Assembly: GCA_016722505.1 (NCBI GenBank)
Contig: JADKJH010000001.1
Location: forward strand, 1,302,001 to 1,366,000
Length of the DNA stretch: 64,000 bases
From: Holophagaceae bacterium
Lineage (GTDB): Bacteria; Acidobacteriota; Holophagae; Holophagales; Holophagaceae
Direction of reading: 5' to 3'
The notes under the pieces were generated by a model. It ran no database searches, was not told the DNA's origin, and saw nothing but the letters and a program-made list of their open reading frames with translations. A program made the position numbers and the translations under genes. Each line of letters opens with the position of its first letter. The first letter of the stretch is position 1. Positions 35,254 through 44,747 of this stretch are shown one piece after another.

Positions 35254-36040
35254 GTCCACCGAGCAAGCCCTGGGTCCGACCTGGAATCTTCAGCGATGCA
35301 TGGCGGATCTGATTCTGGATGCTGGAAGTGCCGAGTCGTTTGGAGGCGATCCCAGAGCTTTTGGGGCGGGGCGGGGCCTTCAAAAGGCCGATCAGGAGGC
35401 CCTTGAAAAGTTCAAATCCCAACTTCTCGTTTATCGCGATCTCGCCCGCACTGCCCTTGAAGATCCTCTGCCAGACTGCTTTCCCATCACCCATGCCCTG
35501 CTTGAGCAAGCTGATCTCTGGGAAGGCTGCTTGGATGCCTTCCTCGCCAGCCGGACAATCCAAAGCCCCTACTATCGCGATGTGAATCCATCCTTCGTGG
35601 CCTGGCTCGCCAATAGTATTTGGGGGCAAGAACGATGGCCATTCCTGCTTGAGTTGGCCCATTTCGAATACATCGAAGTGGAAATCCTGCGCTGGCCTGA
35701 CGAAGCGCCCGCAATGGATCTCAAAGCCGCTCCCGCCGGTGATTCGCAGGTGGTTTTTGATGGCGCAACGCGAAACCTGGCGTATCACTTTCGAGTGCAC
35801 GAAGCCACCAAACAAGACCCTGAACCCGCTTCCGGCGAAACCTTTCTGTTGGGCTATCGGGATTCCGAGGGCGACTTCATTTATTCGGAGCTCAGCGCGC
35901 ACGCATCAGCATTTCTGGCCCGGTGCCTCGAAGGCGCTGCCGTCGGCAAGGCTGCTTCCGGCTTGGGTTTGGAGCTGGATGACGTCTTGGATCTACTTAT
36001 TGGTTTAAGGGAGAAAGGCGCACTTCTGGGATTCCGATAA
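35246..36040 (+). CDS. DUF2063-type RiPP partner protein (BufC/HvfC-like)
   Basis: 264 residues. The N-terminal helical domain (LQRCMADLILD ... LLVYRDLARTALEDPLPDCFPITHALL) matches the DUF2063 pattern, followed by SPYYRDVNPSFVAWLAN, LLELAHFEYIEVEIL and a C-terminal domain with LDLLIGLREKGALLGFR. In studied loci this protein binds the precursor leader and assists the MNIO enzyme. It overlaps the MNIO gene by 8 nt, showing translational coupling. lipA starts 27 bases downstream and may be in the same transcript. Confidence 0.85.
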   Translation: MIESTEQALGPTWNLQRCMADLILDAGSAESFGGDPRAFGAGRGLQKADQEALEKFKSQLLVYRDLARTALEDPLPDCFPITHALLEQADLWEGCLDAFLASRTIQSPYYRDVNPSFVAWLANSIWGQERWPFLLELAHFEYIEVEILRWPDEAPAMDLKAAPAGDSQVVFDGATRNLAYHFRVHEATKQDPEPASGETFLLGYRDSEGDFIYSELSAHASAFLARCLEGAAVGKAASGLGLELDDVLDLLIGLREKGALLGFR

Positions 36041-36067
36041 TCTTGATAGCAGAGGTCTGACCCAGCC

Positions 36068-37006
36068 ATGCCCCGCTTTCCCAAACGAACCGGCCGCGAG
36101 GCCCTGAAGGACCACCCCCGCTTACCTGGATGGATCACCCAGGAACGGGTGAACTTGCGTGAGTTGCACGACATGAAAGTGGGCCTCCGGGACAACCACC
36201 TGCACACGGTCTGTGAAGAAGCCCGCTGCCCCAACCGCGCCCACTGTTTCAGCCACGGCACAGCCACCTTTCTGCTTATGGGCGACACCTGCACTCGGGC
36301 TTGCGGATTTTGCGCCATCCAAAGCGGCAAGCCAAATCCGTTGAACCCTTGCGAGCCGGAAGAAACCGCAGTTCAGGTGGAAGCTCTCGGCCTGCGCTTC
36401 GCAGTGCTCACATCCGTCAATCGGGACGATTTGCCCGATGGAGGCGCGGCGCATTTTGCGGCCACTATTTCCGCTATCCGCCGTCGCTGTCCGAGCGTAT
36501 CGGTGGAAGTGCTGACACCCGATTTCATGGGGGATCTGGAAGCTGTCGCGAAGGTAGTGGCGGCCGGCCCGGTGGTCTTCAACCACAACACCGAAACCGT
36601 GCCCAGCCTTTACCAGATGGTGCGCCCCGCGGGCCGTTTTGAGCGCAGCCTCGCCGTGTTGCGCGAGGCTAAAAAACTAGGCGCAGCACTTTTTGGCGAG
36701 GGTTTCCGCACGAAAAGCGGTCTCATGTTGGGCCTGGGAGAAACAGAGGCTGAACTCATGCAAGTGTTCGGGGCTTTGGCTGCTAATGGTGTAGACATTC
36801 TCACGCTGGGCCAATACCTGCGCCCCACGCGCTATCAATTGCCGGTCCAACGGTATGTGCCTCCAGATGAATTTGCCGACCTGGGGCGAAAGGCGCAGTC
36901 TTTGGGGTTCAAGACGGTCTATGCAGGTCCCTTGGTGCGCAGCAGTTTCAATGCCCACGAAGTGAGCGAGATGGAAGGCATTTCGATCAGCGGAACAACC
37001 AACTGA
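36068..37006 (+). CDS. lipA: Lipoyl synthase LipA
   Basis: 312 residues. Radical-SAM enzyme inserting sulfur into octanoyl groups to make lipoate. The auxiliary cluster motif is CEEARCPNRAHCF, the radical-SAM motif is CTRACGFC, and the substrate region has FAVLTSVNRDDLPDGGA, FNHNTETVPSLYQMVRP, KSGLMLGLGE and the C-terminal RSSFNAHE that ligates the auxiliary cluster. Full length. Its 3' end overlaps the convergent DUF5916 gene by about 20 nt. Confidence 0.97.
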   Translation: MPRFPKRTGREALKDHPRLPGWITQERVNLRELHDMKVGLRDNHLHTVCEEARCPNRAHCFSHGTATFLLMGDTCTRACGFCAIQSGKPNPLNPCEPEETAVQVEALGLRFAVLTSVNRDDLPDGGAAHFAATISAIRRRCPSVSVEVLTPDFMGDLEAVAKVVAAGPVVFNHNTETVPSLYQMVRPAGRFERSLAVLREAKKLGAALFGEGFRTKSGLMLGLGETEAELMQVFGALAANGVDILTLGQYLRPTRYQLPVQRYVPPDEFADLGRKAQSLGFKTVYAGPLVRSSFNAHEVSEMEGISISGTTN

Positions 37007-39428
37007 ATTTGAGCTGCACTGCATCATCCGATGGCAGGTGCCGCAGTTGGGCCAGGTCAGAGCGGGGGCTGAGGCCCGCACGGTCATTGATGAGCGCATC
37101 GGTCGTGGCGCCGTGGGTATAGACCACATACAGCGTCGAACCCGGTCGGAATTCCCAGCGGGTGATGAGATTCACATTCCAGATCCGGTAACTGAAGGCT
37201 GTGGTCTCAGTTGCCGTAGTTGGCTGGAGTTGATGGTCATCCAAGTAAGCTTGAAGATCCCGAAAGTTCCAGGCGACGGCCAACCATTGGCTGAAGAGCT
37301 GCACTGTGAGCCGAGGGGTGAAAGCATAGGCCAGACGCAGGGTTTGGTTGAATTCGCTGAGCCGCCGTTGGCCCACCACTGGTGTCCCGCCTAGCCCTGT
37401 GGCAGGATCGGCTTGACGGGTTTCCAGCCAGCGCAGTTCACCCTCATCGCGGGTGAATGAGGTCTGCAGCTGCAATTCCATTTGGGAACCGAGCTTGATG
37501 TTCTGAAAAAGGTTTGAATCTGTGCTGGGACCGCCCGGGAACCATTCGCGGCTCATTTCCATCCGCACATACCAGGGTTTGTTTCCCGCAGTATCGAACC
37601 CAGCATTCGCAAACGTGGTCCCAGGCCTCTGCAGATACTGGCGATGGGGTTGGCCGAAGGTGCGCAGTTCACGATTGTCCTGGATCTGAAAGTTGCGCCC
37701 CAGGCCTGCCCAGATGGACCAGAAATTGGTGAAATCAGTGCGGCCATTGGCGTAGATGTGGTGGTGGACTTTTTGACCAGCCTGATCTGTGTCGTAGCCT
37801 TGTTCCATGAAAACCTGCCAATTCCGCAAGGGTCCCCAGGTCCGGTCCCACTGGCGCGAGGCGCTCCAATAGATCCTCTTGTTGTCGGCTTCGGCGAAGT
37901 ATCCAAGGTCATTAGGATTGAAATCCCGCCCGGCATTGAATGATTGGATTCCTACGTGCCAGCCGTTGGACCAGGTTTTCGCACCGCGCAGGTAGGCGTA
38001 CCACCCAGCTTCCTTGGCTCCAGCGGGGCCAGCATCGCCATGGGCGATAGCAAAATCGAGGATCCGGCTGCGATCCTTCGATTTCAGGGATCCATCCACC
38101 GCGCCGACCACCGCATCCCGCCCCGCAAGCCCAGCTTCATGAGCGTAGGACGTGAAGCCGCCAATATAGCTGCCGGAATCATCAAGGCTCTTTTGAAGCC
38201 GTGCCACACCATAATTCGTGAGGGGCAACAGCTCGCGTTTGCGCGTGGTTCCAGTGGCATCCAGGACCCTCGCACGGGTTGGTTCCACACTGGCGCCGAG
38301 GACGCCGAGGTTGATTCCATCAATTTTCGCAGTGTACTTCGCCGCTGCGGTGATGTCCGTGGCAAGGGGTTGGTCCACCAGGGTTTCACCGGTGCCAAGA
38401 TCCGCTGAGGGAGAGGCTTTCCCGATGCGGCGGCTATAGAAGAGCTGCCCGCCCACGGTGTGGAATATCTCGGAGCCCTCCAGAAAGAAAGCTCGCTTTT
38501 CCGGGAAGAACGTTTCCACGGTGCTGAGATTCAGCACGGCTTGGTCCACCTCCACCTGGCCAAAGTCGGGCCGTACCGTGAGATCCATTTGCGACTGGGT
38601 GCTGAGGCCCCAGTGGGCATCAAGACCGGCACGGCCCTCAAATTTGCGATCATCGAAATTCTGAGCCGTTTCAAATTTCCGCTGGGCACTTAAATACGGG
38701 ATGAATTCCCGGCGAAGCTGGGGCCGTATGCCCTCAATCCCTGTGAGATCGGGAAAGCGGCTTACAAAAGCGTTTTCTCCCCGTGGTGGCACCTGCCAGT
38801 TGCTGGATTGGCGGATCGTCCCTTGGTCGCTTCGAGAAAAATTGATACCCCAGGTTTGGGGGCTATCCTCTGGGCCGGTAGGTTTAATGCGCAGCAAGGC
38901 GAGCGGGATCTTCAGCTCGGCGGTCCAGCCATCGGCATCAACTAGTACCGCGCTTTCCCATACGCCATCCCAGGACCGGTCTGAATTGGTGTCGCCAAAA
39001 TAGACCGAATCCGCTTGAACATTGGCGGCATTGACGCCGAATGAGAAGGCCGTACGGCGGTCATGCAGACTATCTATATACACGTAGAACCAGTCACTCG
39101 CGCTGTCCTGGTCCCGACGATGCAGGCGGTGGATCACCGGTCCTTGGCCTGGAAGATGGTGCATTCTCGCGCCCACGTAAATAAAGCGGTCGTCGTATAG
39201 GACTTTCACTTCCGTCGGCAGGATAGAGGGGGTTCCGTAGACCGGCCAGGTCTCCATAAAGCCGCTGGCTGCGGGAGCGGTGGTCCAGACGCCCTCAGCC
39301 ATCTTCCCATCCAGCTTGATATTTTCCGTGGTTCTAATTGCCCGTAATGGCGCGGGATTGCTGCCCCCGGCGAGTGCGAAGGAGGTGAAGGCAAAGAGGC
39401 AGAGTAAATGAGGGAAGCAGGACTTCAA
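36987..39428 (-). CDS. CBM9-like and DUF5916 outer-membrane protein
   Basis: 813 residues. Signal peptide (CLFAFTSFALAGG), then a CBM9-like carbohydrate-binding domain (IKLDGKMAEGVWTTAPAASGFMETWPVYGTP; VKVLYDDRFIYVGARMHH; SASDWFYVYIDSLHDRRTAFSFGVNAANVQAD). A long C-terminal region (DUF5916) of alternating aromatic beta strands ends in LKFSWLFR, as expected of an outer-membrane barrel. The only in-frame start with any ribosome site is TTG 39428, so the start is not certain. Substrate unknown; such proteins are common in Acidobacteriota and Bacteroidota. Confidence 0.8.
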   Translation of the reverse strand: MKSCFPHLLCLFAFTSFALAGGSNPAPLRAIRTTENIKLDGKMAEGVWTTAPAASGFMETWPVYGTPSILPTEVKVLYDDRFIYVGARMHHLPGQGPVIHRLHRRDQDSASDWFYVYIDSLHDRRTAFSFGVNAANVQADSVYFGDTNSDRSWDGVWESAVLVDADGWTAELKIPLALLRIKPTGPEDSPQTWGINFSRSDQGTIRQSSNWQVPPRGENAFVSRFPDLTGIEGIRPQLRREFIPYLSAQRKFETAQNFDDRKFEGRAGLDAHWGLSTQSQMDLTVRPDFGQVEVDQAVLNLSTVETFFPEKRAFFLEGSEIFHTVGGQLFYSRRIGKASPSADLGTGETLVDQPLATDITAAAKYTAKIDGINLGVLGASVEPTRARVLDATGTTRKRELLPLTNYGVARLQKSLDDSGSYIGGFTSYAHEAGLAGRDAVVGAVDGSLKSKDRSRILDFAIAHGDAGPAGAKEAGWYAYLRGAKTWSNGWHVGIQSFNAGRDFNPNDLGYFAEADNKRIYWSASRQWDRTWGPLRNWQVFMEQGYDTDQAGQKVHHHIYANGRTDFTNFWSIWAGLGRNFQIQDNRELRTFGQPHRQYLQRPGTTFANAGFDTAGNKPWYVRMEMSREWFPGGPSTDSNLFQNIKLGSQMELQLQTSFTRDEGELRWLETRQADPATGLGGTPVVGQRRLSEFNQTLRLAYAFTPRLTVQLFSQWLAVAWNFRDLQAYLDDHQLQPTTATETTAFSYRIWNVNLITRWEFRPGSTLYVVYTHGATTDALINDRAGLSPRSDLAQLRHLPSDDAVQLKFSWLFR

Positions 39429-39534
39429 AGACCATCCAGGATGTAAAAATCAAGGCTATGCCTCAATACGTGATGGTGCAAGGGACCTTTCTCTGCCGAC
39501 TGGCATTAGGATGGTGGATGACCTTGGAGATTGC

Positions 39535-40056
39535 ATGCAGCGATTCATTCGACCCGCCCTGCTGGGCAGCCTGAGTTCATTAGCGGTCTTTGGCGCGGGC
39601 AGCGGCACAGTGGCGGCCAAAGGCCACCGTTTTCTGGCCGAAGTAGCCGCTACGCCCCGGGAGCAGCAGAAAGGGCTCATGTTTCGTCAATCCCTGGCCA
39701 AGGATCGCTGCATGATTTTCGTGTATGACGAAGATGGATCCCATGGCATCTGGATGAAGAATTGCCTGATCTCTCTGGACGTCGTGTGGATCTCGGCGGA
39801 CGGAAAGGTTGTTGAAATGGCGGAAAGGGTGCCGCCTTGTTCACCGATGCGGGGCGATGACTGTCCCACCTATGGCGGCACGGTGCCCGCACGTCATTTC
39901 ATCGAATTCGCGGTGGGAACCATCAAGAGCATCGGGCTGAAAAAAGGTGATCGGATCGGCTGGGACTTGAAGCTCGATGACGGCACGCCCGTGGTGGGTG
40001 GCGCGCCCATTCCCCCGGAAAAGACGGCCACTAAAACCAAGCGAAGGCCGAAATAA
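39535..40056 (+). CDS. Secreted DUF192 protein
   Basis: 173 residues. Signal peptide MQRFIRPALLGSLSSLAVFGAGSGTVAA and a DUF192 domain: FLAEVAATPREQQKGLMFRQSL, MIFVYDEDGSHGIWMKNCLISLDVVWISADGKVVEM and YVLE-like end FAVGTIKSIGLKKGD. The pattern MRxxLxxxxGMLFxF...MWMKNTxxxLD is clear. The role of DUF192 is unknown. ATG 39535 has TTGGAG six bases upstream; the frame is open from 39511 without a ribosome site. Confidence 0.88.
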   Translation: MQRFIRPALLGSLSSLAVFGAGSGTVAAKGHRFLAEVAATPREQQKGLMFRQSLAKDRCMIFVYDEDGSHGIWMKNCLISLDVVWISADGKVVEMAERVPPCSPMRGDDCPTYGGTVPARHFIEFAVGTIKSIGLKKGDRIGWDLKLDDGTPVVGGAPIPPEKTATKTKRRPK

Positions 40057-40083
40057 AATCCACCGAGCAGTTGGCCCAGAATC

Positions 40084-40860
40084 TTACTCGCCCTTTACGG
40101 TCTCTCTCGGCTTTCCCTTGACGGGCCGCTGGAGCGTCCGCATTCCCTCAGGCGCGGGGGGCAGGGCTGTGATGTCCAATGGGCCGATATGCTCACCGAG
40201 AATTTTCCAGGCTCTGGCCTGCCGGGGCAGACGCTCTGGCTGCATGACTTCCCAGCCCTGGGCGTAGCCCATGAAGGGCGGCATGATGAGCGCGAAACCC
40301 GTATAGAGAAACGCGGGATGGCGGTGCCAGATGGTTTGGCCATCCACCGTGTCCATGGGGGCGGCGAAAAGCGGGTGGACTCCGCCGTTGATCCAGAACC
40401 CACCGGGCTGGTCGTGGCGCGGATAGACGAAAATGCGGCGGCGATGCATGAGCGTGAATGGCCCCACACGATAAGTCTCGGCGGGCTGAACGCCGGTGCC
40501 CTCCATGGCGGGACCCCATGCCCGTTCAGGATGCCCAACGACTTGAACCACCTCGCGGCCCTGTTTGGCGATCTTACGGAAGGTGGAGCGCAACTCCTCG
40601 GCTTCTTCCCCTTCCAGGCTGCCCTGATTCGGCTTCACATCGCCGAGAAGGGCGACCCGCTTGGGTTGCAAGTCGTCGAGCAGGCCGAAAAGGCGCTCCC
40701 AGATGTCGTTCTGGCCACCGAGAGGCATGGCGTCCGGGCGTTTGCGTCGAGCCGCGCCCAGGCCAAGGAAAAAGTCAGAGAGCACCAAGGTGCCCTGGCG
40801 GGGAAGCCAGATGGCACGGCGGCTATCGAGGTGGACATCGTCTGAAAGCTGAATCTGCAT
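40084..40860 (-). CDS. Metallophosphoesterase-like protein with degenerate metal site
   Basis: 258 residues from ATG 40860, which gives the usual family start MQIQLSDDVHLDSRRAIWLPRQGTLVLSD. The layout matches the SbcD/Mre11-related phosphoesterases found near Lhr helicase and ligase genes. However, the metal motifs are altered: DxHxG is SDFFLG, GD(x)nH is LLGDVKPNQG, GNHD is VGHPERAW, and the late GHxH is MHRRRIF. So catalysis is doubtful and a structural or binding role is possible. An upstream start at 40920 would add a tail without support. Confidence 0.65.
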   Translation of the reverse strand: MQIQLSDDVHLDSRRAIWLPRQGTLVLSDFFLGLGAARRKRPDAMPLGGQNDIWERLFGLLDDLQPKRVALLGDVKPNQGSLEGEEAEELRSTFRKIAKQGREVVQVVGHPERAWGPAMEGTGVQPAETYRVGPFTLMHRRRIFVYPRHDQPGGFWINGGVHPLFAAPMDTVDGQTIWHRHPAFLYTGFALIMPPFMGYAQGWEVMQPERLPRQARAWKILGEHIGPLDITALPPAPEGMRTLQRPVKGKPRETVKGE

Positions 40861-40976
40861 AGGTTTGGGGAAGACTCGGGCGCTGGTATAGCGCAATCCT
40901 CCATTGGAACACGAGGCCATGAATCTGTCCCGGCCAAAGACATCGTGTTACGATGGTGTACTTTCCGCGAGGCCCT

Positions 40977-43358
40977 ATGCGCATCCCTACCCTGGTCTTT
41001 TCTGTGTTGATGTTCAGTCTTGCGGCACAAACCACGCAGTATCCAGTGAATGCGTCCAGGACCAACGAAAGCTTTTTCCGCAAGCTCGACACCCTGCCTA
41101 CGCCCAATGTCTACCGCGCCGCCAGTGGAGTGCCGGGACACAAATACTGGCAACAGCGCGTGGACTACAAAATCAAGGTCGCCTTGGATGATGCCGCGCA
41201 GAAGATCAGTGGCACCCAAGACGTCACCTATCACAACGATTCGCCGGATGAACTGCGCTACATCTGGTTCCAGCTGGATCAAAACATCCAAAAAGCTGGA
41301 AGCGTGGGCCGCAACAGCCGCAATGCTGCGGACCTCGGAGCCATGGCTGGCGATAAAGGCAAAGGCCTTCCATTTCCCTATTTTGATGCCATGACAAAAC
41401 GGGATCGCGCTGACGGTTTTCATGTCCAGTTTGTGAAAGATGCCCACGGTACGCTGCTGCATGTGGTTGTAAACGACACGATGATGCGCGTGGACCTTCC
41501 CCAGCCGCTCAAGGCTGGTGAATCCCAGAAGCTCACCATGAGCTGGGACTACACCGTGAACAACTACAAGCTTGCCCGCGGCCGTAGCGGATACGAGCAA
41601 CTGGAGGATGGCGCGCGGCTGTACAACATCGCCCAGTGGCAGCCAAGGGCAGCGGCCTACACCGACGATTCAGGCTGGCAATTGGAGCAGTATCTGGGAC
41701 AAGGCGAATTCACGCTGGAGTTCGGTGATTGGGACGTAGAGATCACGGTGCCTCACGATTTTGTGATGGTGGCTACCGGTGAACTGCAAAACCCCGATGA
41801 TGTGCTTACAGCGTCTCAACGGGATCGCCTCGACAAGGCGCGAAGCAGCGACAAGCCCGTCATGATCGCGCCGCCCGAAGAAGCGGGAAAACCGGAATCC
41901 AGGCCCTCTGGGAGCAATGACCTGACCTGGCGTTTTAAAGCCGCGAATGTCCGCGACTTTGCATGGAACACATGCAAGCGGCTGATCTGGGATGCCCAAG
42001 GCGTGAAAATCAACGATCGTGTGATCGTGGCGCAGAGCGGTTACACCAAAGAGGGAATGCCGCTCTGGGACAAGTACAGCACCGCCGCTGTGGCCCACAC
42101 TCTGCGGGTCTACGGGCGCTATACCTTTGATTACCCATATCCCGCGGCAGCCAGTTGCATGGGTTTGGGCGGTGGCGGGGGCATGGAATATCCGATGCTC
42201 TGCTTCAACGGCCCACGGCCCGAGAAAGACGGCACCTACAGCCAGCGCACGAAACTAGGCCTGGTGGGCGTCATCATCCATGAAGTGGGCCACAATTTCT
42301 TCCCCATGATTGTGAACACGGATGAACGCCAGTGGACCTGGATGGACGAGGGATTCAACACATTCCTGCAGCATCTCGCCGAACGCGAATGGGATCCGGC
42401 CTTCCCCGGCGCCACAGGCCAGCAGCAGCGCATCGTGGACTATCTCAAGTTCCCCGACGCGACGCCCATCATGACGCAGAGCGAGGCGGTTCGGCATGGC
42501 AACCTGAATGCCTACGCCAAGCCGGCGGCAGGCCTGGACATGCTCCGCGAGACGCTCATGGGCCGCGAGCTGTTTGATTTCGCGTTTAAGGAATACGCCC
42601 GGCGCTGGAAATTCAAACGGCCTCAACCCGCAGACTTTTTCCGCACCATGGGAGATGCTTCCGGCATGGACCTGGACTGGTTTTGGCGGGGCTGGTTCTA
42701 CACAACGCTCGCCCCGGATTTCGCGGTTGAAAATGTGGAAGCTTTCCGGATTTCTGATTTGGATCCCGTCAAGCAGAAGCAGCGATTGAGGGAAGAGGAC
42801 GCGAAAAAGGACGCGAACATCTCACGGATCCATGACAGGGAATTGATCCCTGATGGCGGTGAAGAAAAGCGGCTGGGCCTTCAGGATTTCTATAACAACG
42901 GTGCCTACGATCCCTATGCGGTGTTGGCCAGCGATCAGCAGAAGCTGGAGGCCATGCTGAAAGGCCTCAAGCCAGAGGAACGCGAGGCGCTGAATTTCAA
43001 GCCGACGCTCTATCGCATCTCTTTCCAAAACATCGGTAAGTTCCCGATGCCGATCCTGGCCAAGCTCAGTTATTCCGATGGGAGCAGCGAGATGCTGCGA
43101 ATTCCAGTTCAGGCCTGGCTGCAAAACGAGGATCGCTTCGCGAAACTCGTGGTCACTGAAAAGGAGTTGGTGTCAGTGGAACTGGATCCGCTCCACGAAC
43201 TGCCAGATATGGACGGGAGCAACAACAGGTTTCCTCGTCGTATTGGTGCGCCGCAGCCTTTGAACCTCATTAAAAATCCCCCAAACCCGCCCAACCCCAT
43301 GCAACAAAAAACAGAGGGATCCAAGAAAGCAGCGGCCAAAAAAGGCGGAACGATTTAG
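40977..43358 (+). CDS. Secreted M1-family-like zinc metallopeptidase
   Basis: 793 residues. Signal peptide MRIPTLVFSVLMFSLAAQ. The gluzincin motif HEVGHNFFPMIVNTDERQWTWMDEGFNTF gives HExxH with the third zinc ligand Glu 18 residues on, as in M1 aminopeptidases. The upstream GGGGGMEYPMLCFNG corresponds to the GAMEN exopeptidase motif in altered form. The C-terminal part (FAFKEYARRWKFKRPQPADFFRTMGDASGMDLDWFWRGWFY) is the M1 helical domain. A Lys/Ala/Asn-rich tail ends the protein. ATG 40977 follows CGAGG by five bases; 40953 is an in-frame alternative. Confidence 0.87.
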   Translation: MRIPTLVFSVLMFSLAAQTTQYPVNASRTNESFFRKLDTLPTPNVYRAASGVPGHKYWQQRVDYKIKVALDDAAQKISGTQDVTYHNDSPDELRYIWFQLDQNIQKAGSVGRNSRNAADLGAMAGDKGKGLPFPYFDAMTKRDRADGFHVQFVKDAHGTLLHVVVNDTMMRVDLPQPLKAGESQKLTMSWDYTVNNYKLARGRSGYEQLEDGARLYNIAQWQPRAAAYTDDSGWQLEQYLGQGEFTLEFGDWDVEITVPHDFVMVATGELQNPDDVLTASQRDRLDKARSSDKPVMIAPPEEAGKPESRPSGSNDLTWRFKAANVRDFAWNTCKRLIWDAQGVKINDRVIVAQSGYTKEGMPLWDKYSTAAVAHTLRVYGRYTFDYPYPAAASCMGLGGGGGMEYPMLCFNGPRPEKDGTYSQRTKLGLVGVIIHEVGHNFFPMIVNTDERQWTWMDEGFNTFLQHLAEREWDPAFPGATGQQQRIVDYLKFPDATPIMTQSEAVRHGNLNAYAKPAAGLDMLRETLMGRELFDFAFKEYARRWKFKRPQPADFFRTMGDASGMDLDWFWRGWFYTTLAPDFAVENVEAFRISDLDPVKQKQRLREEDAKKDANISRIHDRELIPDGGEEKRLGLQDFYNNGAYDPYAVLASDQQKLEAMLKGLKPEEREALNFKPTLYRISFQNIGKFPMPILAKLSYSDGSSEMLRIPVQAWLQNEDRFAKLVVTEKELVSVELDPLHELPDMDGSNNRFPRRIGAPQPLNLIKNPPNPPNPMQQKTEGSKKAAAKKGGTI

Positions 43359-43369
43359 GCTGGAAAACC

Positions 43370-43861
43370 ATGAAGCGATTCTTGCCCAAGGCCCTATTAA
43401 TGGCAGTCAGCATCGCTCCGGTGATGCTTTCAGCCCACGTCTTCCCGATCAGTTATGGAACGCTTAACCTGGCACAAGGCCAGGCACGATTGCGGTTGCG
43501 CATCTCTGTGCACAATCTGCATCCAGCCTTGGAAGCCTTCACGGGTGGCCACCTGGAAATGAAGGACGAGGGTTACGGTTTGAAACTTATGGAGGCCTAC
43601 TTCAAGGGGCGCCTGGAGCTGGTTTCTCCTAATAACAAGGTGATTCATTTCAAAATCGTGAACCAGGAGGTTGGCATCGAAGAAATCGTGTTCACCCTGG
43701 ATGCGCCTTTCAAGAACCCTAGGGGTTGGAAATTGAGGAATACAGTGCTTTTTGAACAAAGCCCGGACCAGAATAATTACCTCACGCTTGAACAGGGCGG
43801 GCAGCGGTTGGGTCTTATTTTTAATGCGCAGCATCCGTTGTTGCCTCTGAGCAAGCCATGA
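43370..43861 (+). CDS. Small secreted DUF6702-like protein
   Basis: 163 residues. Signal peptide MKRFLPKALLMAVSIAPVMLSAHVFP, then a beta-rich domain with paired strands (YGTLNLAQGQARLRLRISVHNLHPALEAFTG; KGRLELVSPNNKVIHFKIVNQEVGIEEIVFTL) and RNTVLFEQSPDQNNYLTLEQGGQRLGLIF near the end. The last segment resembles the L-xE-xFPDQ-N pattern of DUF6702 proteins. This assignment is tentative. It overlaps the TSUP permease gene by ATGA. Confidence 0.55.
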   Translation: MKRFLPKALLMAVSIAPVMLSAHVFPISYGTLNLAQGQARLRLRISVHNLHPALEAFTGGHLEMKDEGYGLKLMEAYFKGRLELVSPNNKVIHFKIVNQEVGIEEIVFTLDAPFKNPRGWKLRNTVLFEQSPDQNNYLTLEQGGQRLGLIFNAQHPLLPLSKP

Positions 43862-44637
43862 CGCCAGGGCTGCAAGCACTGGCGGGCCTAGGTGCGGGGC
43901 TGGCCGGTGGCGTGCTTTCCGGACTGTTCGGGATTGGCGGCGGAATTGTGCTGGTGCCCTTGTTGGCGCTGGCGTTGGGCCTGGATCAGCACCGTGCGCA
44001 AGGTGTGACGCTTTCGGTGATGCTGCTGCCCATTGGACTCCCGGCGGTGCTGCACTACCACCGAAGCGGTGTGCGAATTCTATGGACGCTGGTGGGCATC
44101 CTTATCCTTGGATTCCTATTCGGCGTGTTCACTGGAAGCGAACTTGCAAACGCAATTCCCGAACGGCCCATGCGTTGGGGATTTGTCCTCTTCCTGCTGT
44201 TGGTGGCTTTGCGGATGATCACACAAAAGAGTGGGGGCAAAGCCAAAGCCGGAGCTATGGACCGGCCTACGCAAGAATATTGGATTCCCGGCCTCGTCAT
44301 TGGCTTCGCGGGTGGCCTGGCCTCAGGGCTGCTGGGAATCGGAGGCGGCATCATCATCATTCCGCTGGTGGCATGGTGGCTCGGGTTTTCGCAAACCGAG
44401 GCCCAGGTCACGAGCCTTGCGGTGATGCTGCCGCCGATTGGCCTCCCTGGCGTGCTGGTTTACGCTCAGGCGCAGGCGGGTTTTCCATGGGTACTTATGG
44501 CTGGGGTTGGTCTAGGCTTCGCTGTCGGGGCCTATCTTGGCGCAAGGGGAGCTACGCGTATGAAGGGCGCCCATCTGCGCAGGGCTTTTGCGGCCCTTGT
44601 GGTGTTCACAGCGTTGCTGTTGGCGATGAAACATTAA
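43858..44637 (+). CDS. TSUP-family (TauE/SafE-like) membrane permease
   Basis: 259 residues with about eight transmembrane helices in two homologous halves. Each half begins with a glycine-rich motif (GLAGGVLSGLFGIGGGIVLVPLLALALGL; GFAGGLASGLLGIGGGIIIIPLVAWWLGF), followed by TLSVMLLPIGLPAVLHY and TSLAVMLPPIGLPGVLVY. The family moves sulfite, organosulfonates or other anions. Translation is coupled to the upstream secreted protein. Confidence 0.9.
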   Translation: MTPGLQALAGLGAGLAGGVLSGLFGIGGGIVLVPLLALALGLDQHRAQGVTLSVMLLPIGLPAVLHYHRSGVRILWTLVGILILGFLFGVFTGSELANAIPERPMRWGFVLFLLLVALRMITQKSGGKAKAGAMDRPTQEYWIPGLVIGFAGGLASGLLGIGGGIIIIPLVAWWLGFSQTEAQVTSLAVMLPPIGLPGVLVYAQAQAGFPWVLMAGVGLGFAVGAYLGARGATRMKGAHLRRAFAALVVFTALLLAMKH

Positions 44638-44747
44638 GAGCCTGTGGGTTTCCGGTTGTTCGATGGCGAAAATCAGCCTGGGTGGGCTCGGTGGGTCATA
44701 CACCGTGCGAAGTTCCCCCGGGACAAATGATCGGCTAACTTGTACCT

